A stretch of DNA of 64,000 nt from assembly GCF_002252755.1 (NCBI RefSeq), contig NZ_NHOY01000078.1, positions 16,516 through 80,515 of the forward strand, given 5' to 3'. This stretch comes from Halorubrum sp. Hd13. GTDB lineage: Archaea; Halobacteriota; Halobacteria; Halobacteriales; Haloferacaceae. Positions 63,898 to 64,000 of the stretch are shown one piece after another. The number at the start of each line of letters is the position of its first letter. Position 1 is the first letter of the stretch. The position numbers and the translations under genes were made by a program. The notes under the pieces are model-generated. The model had not been told where the DNA came from. It saw only the letters and a list, made by a program, of their open reading frames with translations, and ran no database searches.

Positions 63898-64000
63898 CCC
63901 GCCCGTGGGTCCGTAGACCCGTGGTCTCGAACGCCGACCGCGAGGGCATAGGAGAGAGCCGAACGCGCCCCTCGAAGCCCAACGTTGATACGTCCCGCGT
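63898..64000. other. Window end, nothing recognised
   Basis: Short spacer after the surface protein; no gene or site seen. Confidence 0.3.

Overview
The window is from a haloarchaeon (class Halobacteria). The proteins are strongly acidic, there is an S-layer glycoprotein with a PGF-CTERM anchor, a CetZ tubulin-like protein, an archaeal UppP, an AglF-type nucleotidyltransferase, several TTTATA-like TATA boxes and many leaderless starts. The style resembles Halorubrum and relatives, but the sequence alone does not settle the genus. Most of the window is a cell-surface and glycan locus, cut by a roughly 15-kb accessory island and by insertion sequences. No tRNA, rRNA or CRISPR array was seen.

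Layout. 0-0.5 kb: decayed IS4-family transposase. 0.8-4.5 kb: S-layer glycoprotein gene with its terminator and long leader, then a decayed homing-endonuclease-associated-repeat gene. 4.6-18 kb: an STT3/AglB-like membrane protein, VanZ-like protein, large CARDB-repeat PGF-CTERM surface protein, UppP, CetZ, a DUF4330-like pair, sugar epimerase, metallo-beta-lactamase hydrolase and sugar nucleotidyltransferase. 18.9-30.9 kb: a glycan-building block, visibly AT-richer than its surroundings up to about 28.8 kb. It holds four alkaline-phosphatase/sulfatase superfamily proteins, a Wzx-like flippase, a methyltransferase, a Wzy-like polymerase/ligase and three glycosyltransferases.

31.0-45.9 kb: accessory island of plasmid or provirus character without a visible integrase. 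It holds a PhiH1-like repressor and an unrecognised six-gene overlapping operon (31.6-36.4 kb) with two zinc-finger proteins, winged-helix proteins, a 953-residue protein and a PD-(D/E)XK nuclease-like protein. It also holds a TnpB 3' remnant, a PIN/AbrB toxin-antitoxin pair, an HTH-membrane protein and two very large unrecognised proteins in tandem (38.3-42.6 kb, the first split by one TGA). A 1.7-kb gene-poor stretch and an RNA-ligase cassette end it.

46.1-64 kb: aglF, a WbaP-like initiating glycosylphosphotransferase, an unlisted 38-residue membrane protein, and a DUF7282/CARDB surface protein. A mobile-element graveyard follows: a 154-bp MITE with 8-bp target repeats, and an IS1595-family element whose transposase is split by a nested IS5-family element, each with its own direct repeats. 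Then come a homing-repeat protein, glmS plus two GlmU-like nucleotidyltransferases, a broken PIN gene, an epimerase and a Ser-Asp-repeat PGF-CTERM protein whose promoter, leader and C-terminal half are paralogous to the surface protein at 8 kb.

Together these genes make sugar nucleotides (aglF, GlmU-like, epimerases, GlmS), build lipid-linked glycans (WbaP-like enzyme, glycosyltransferases, methyltransferase, sulfatase-like enzymes), move or join them (flippase, Wzy-like, STT3-like, UppP), and supply the surface proteins likely to carry them.
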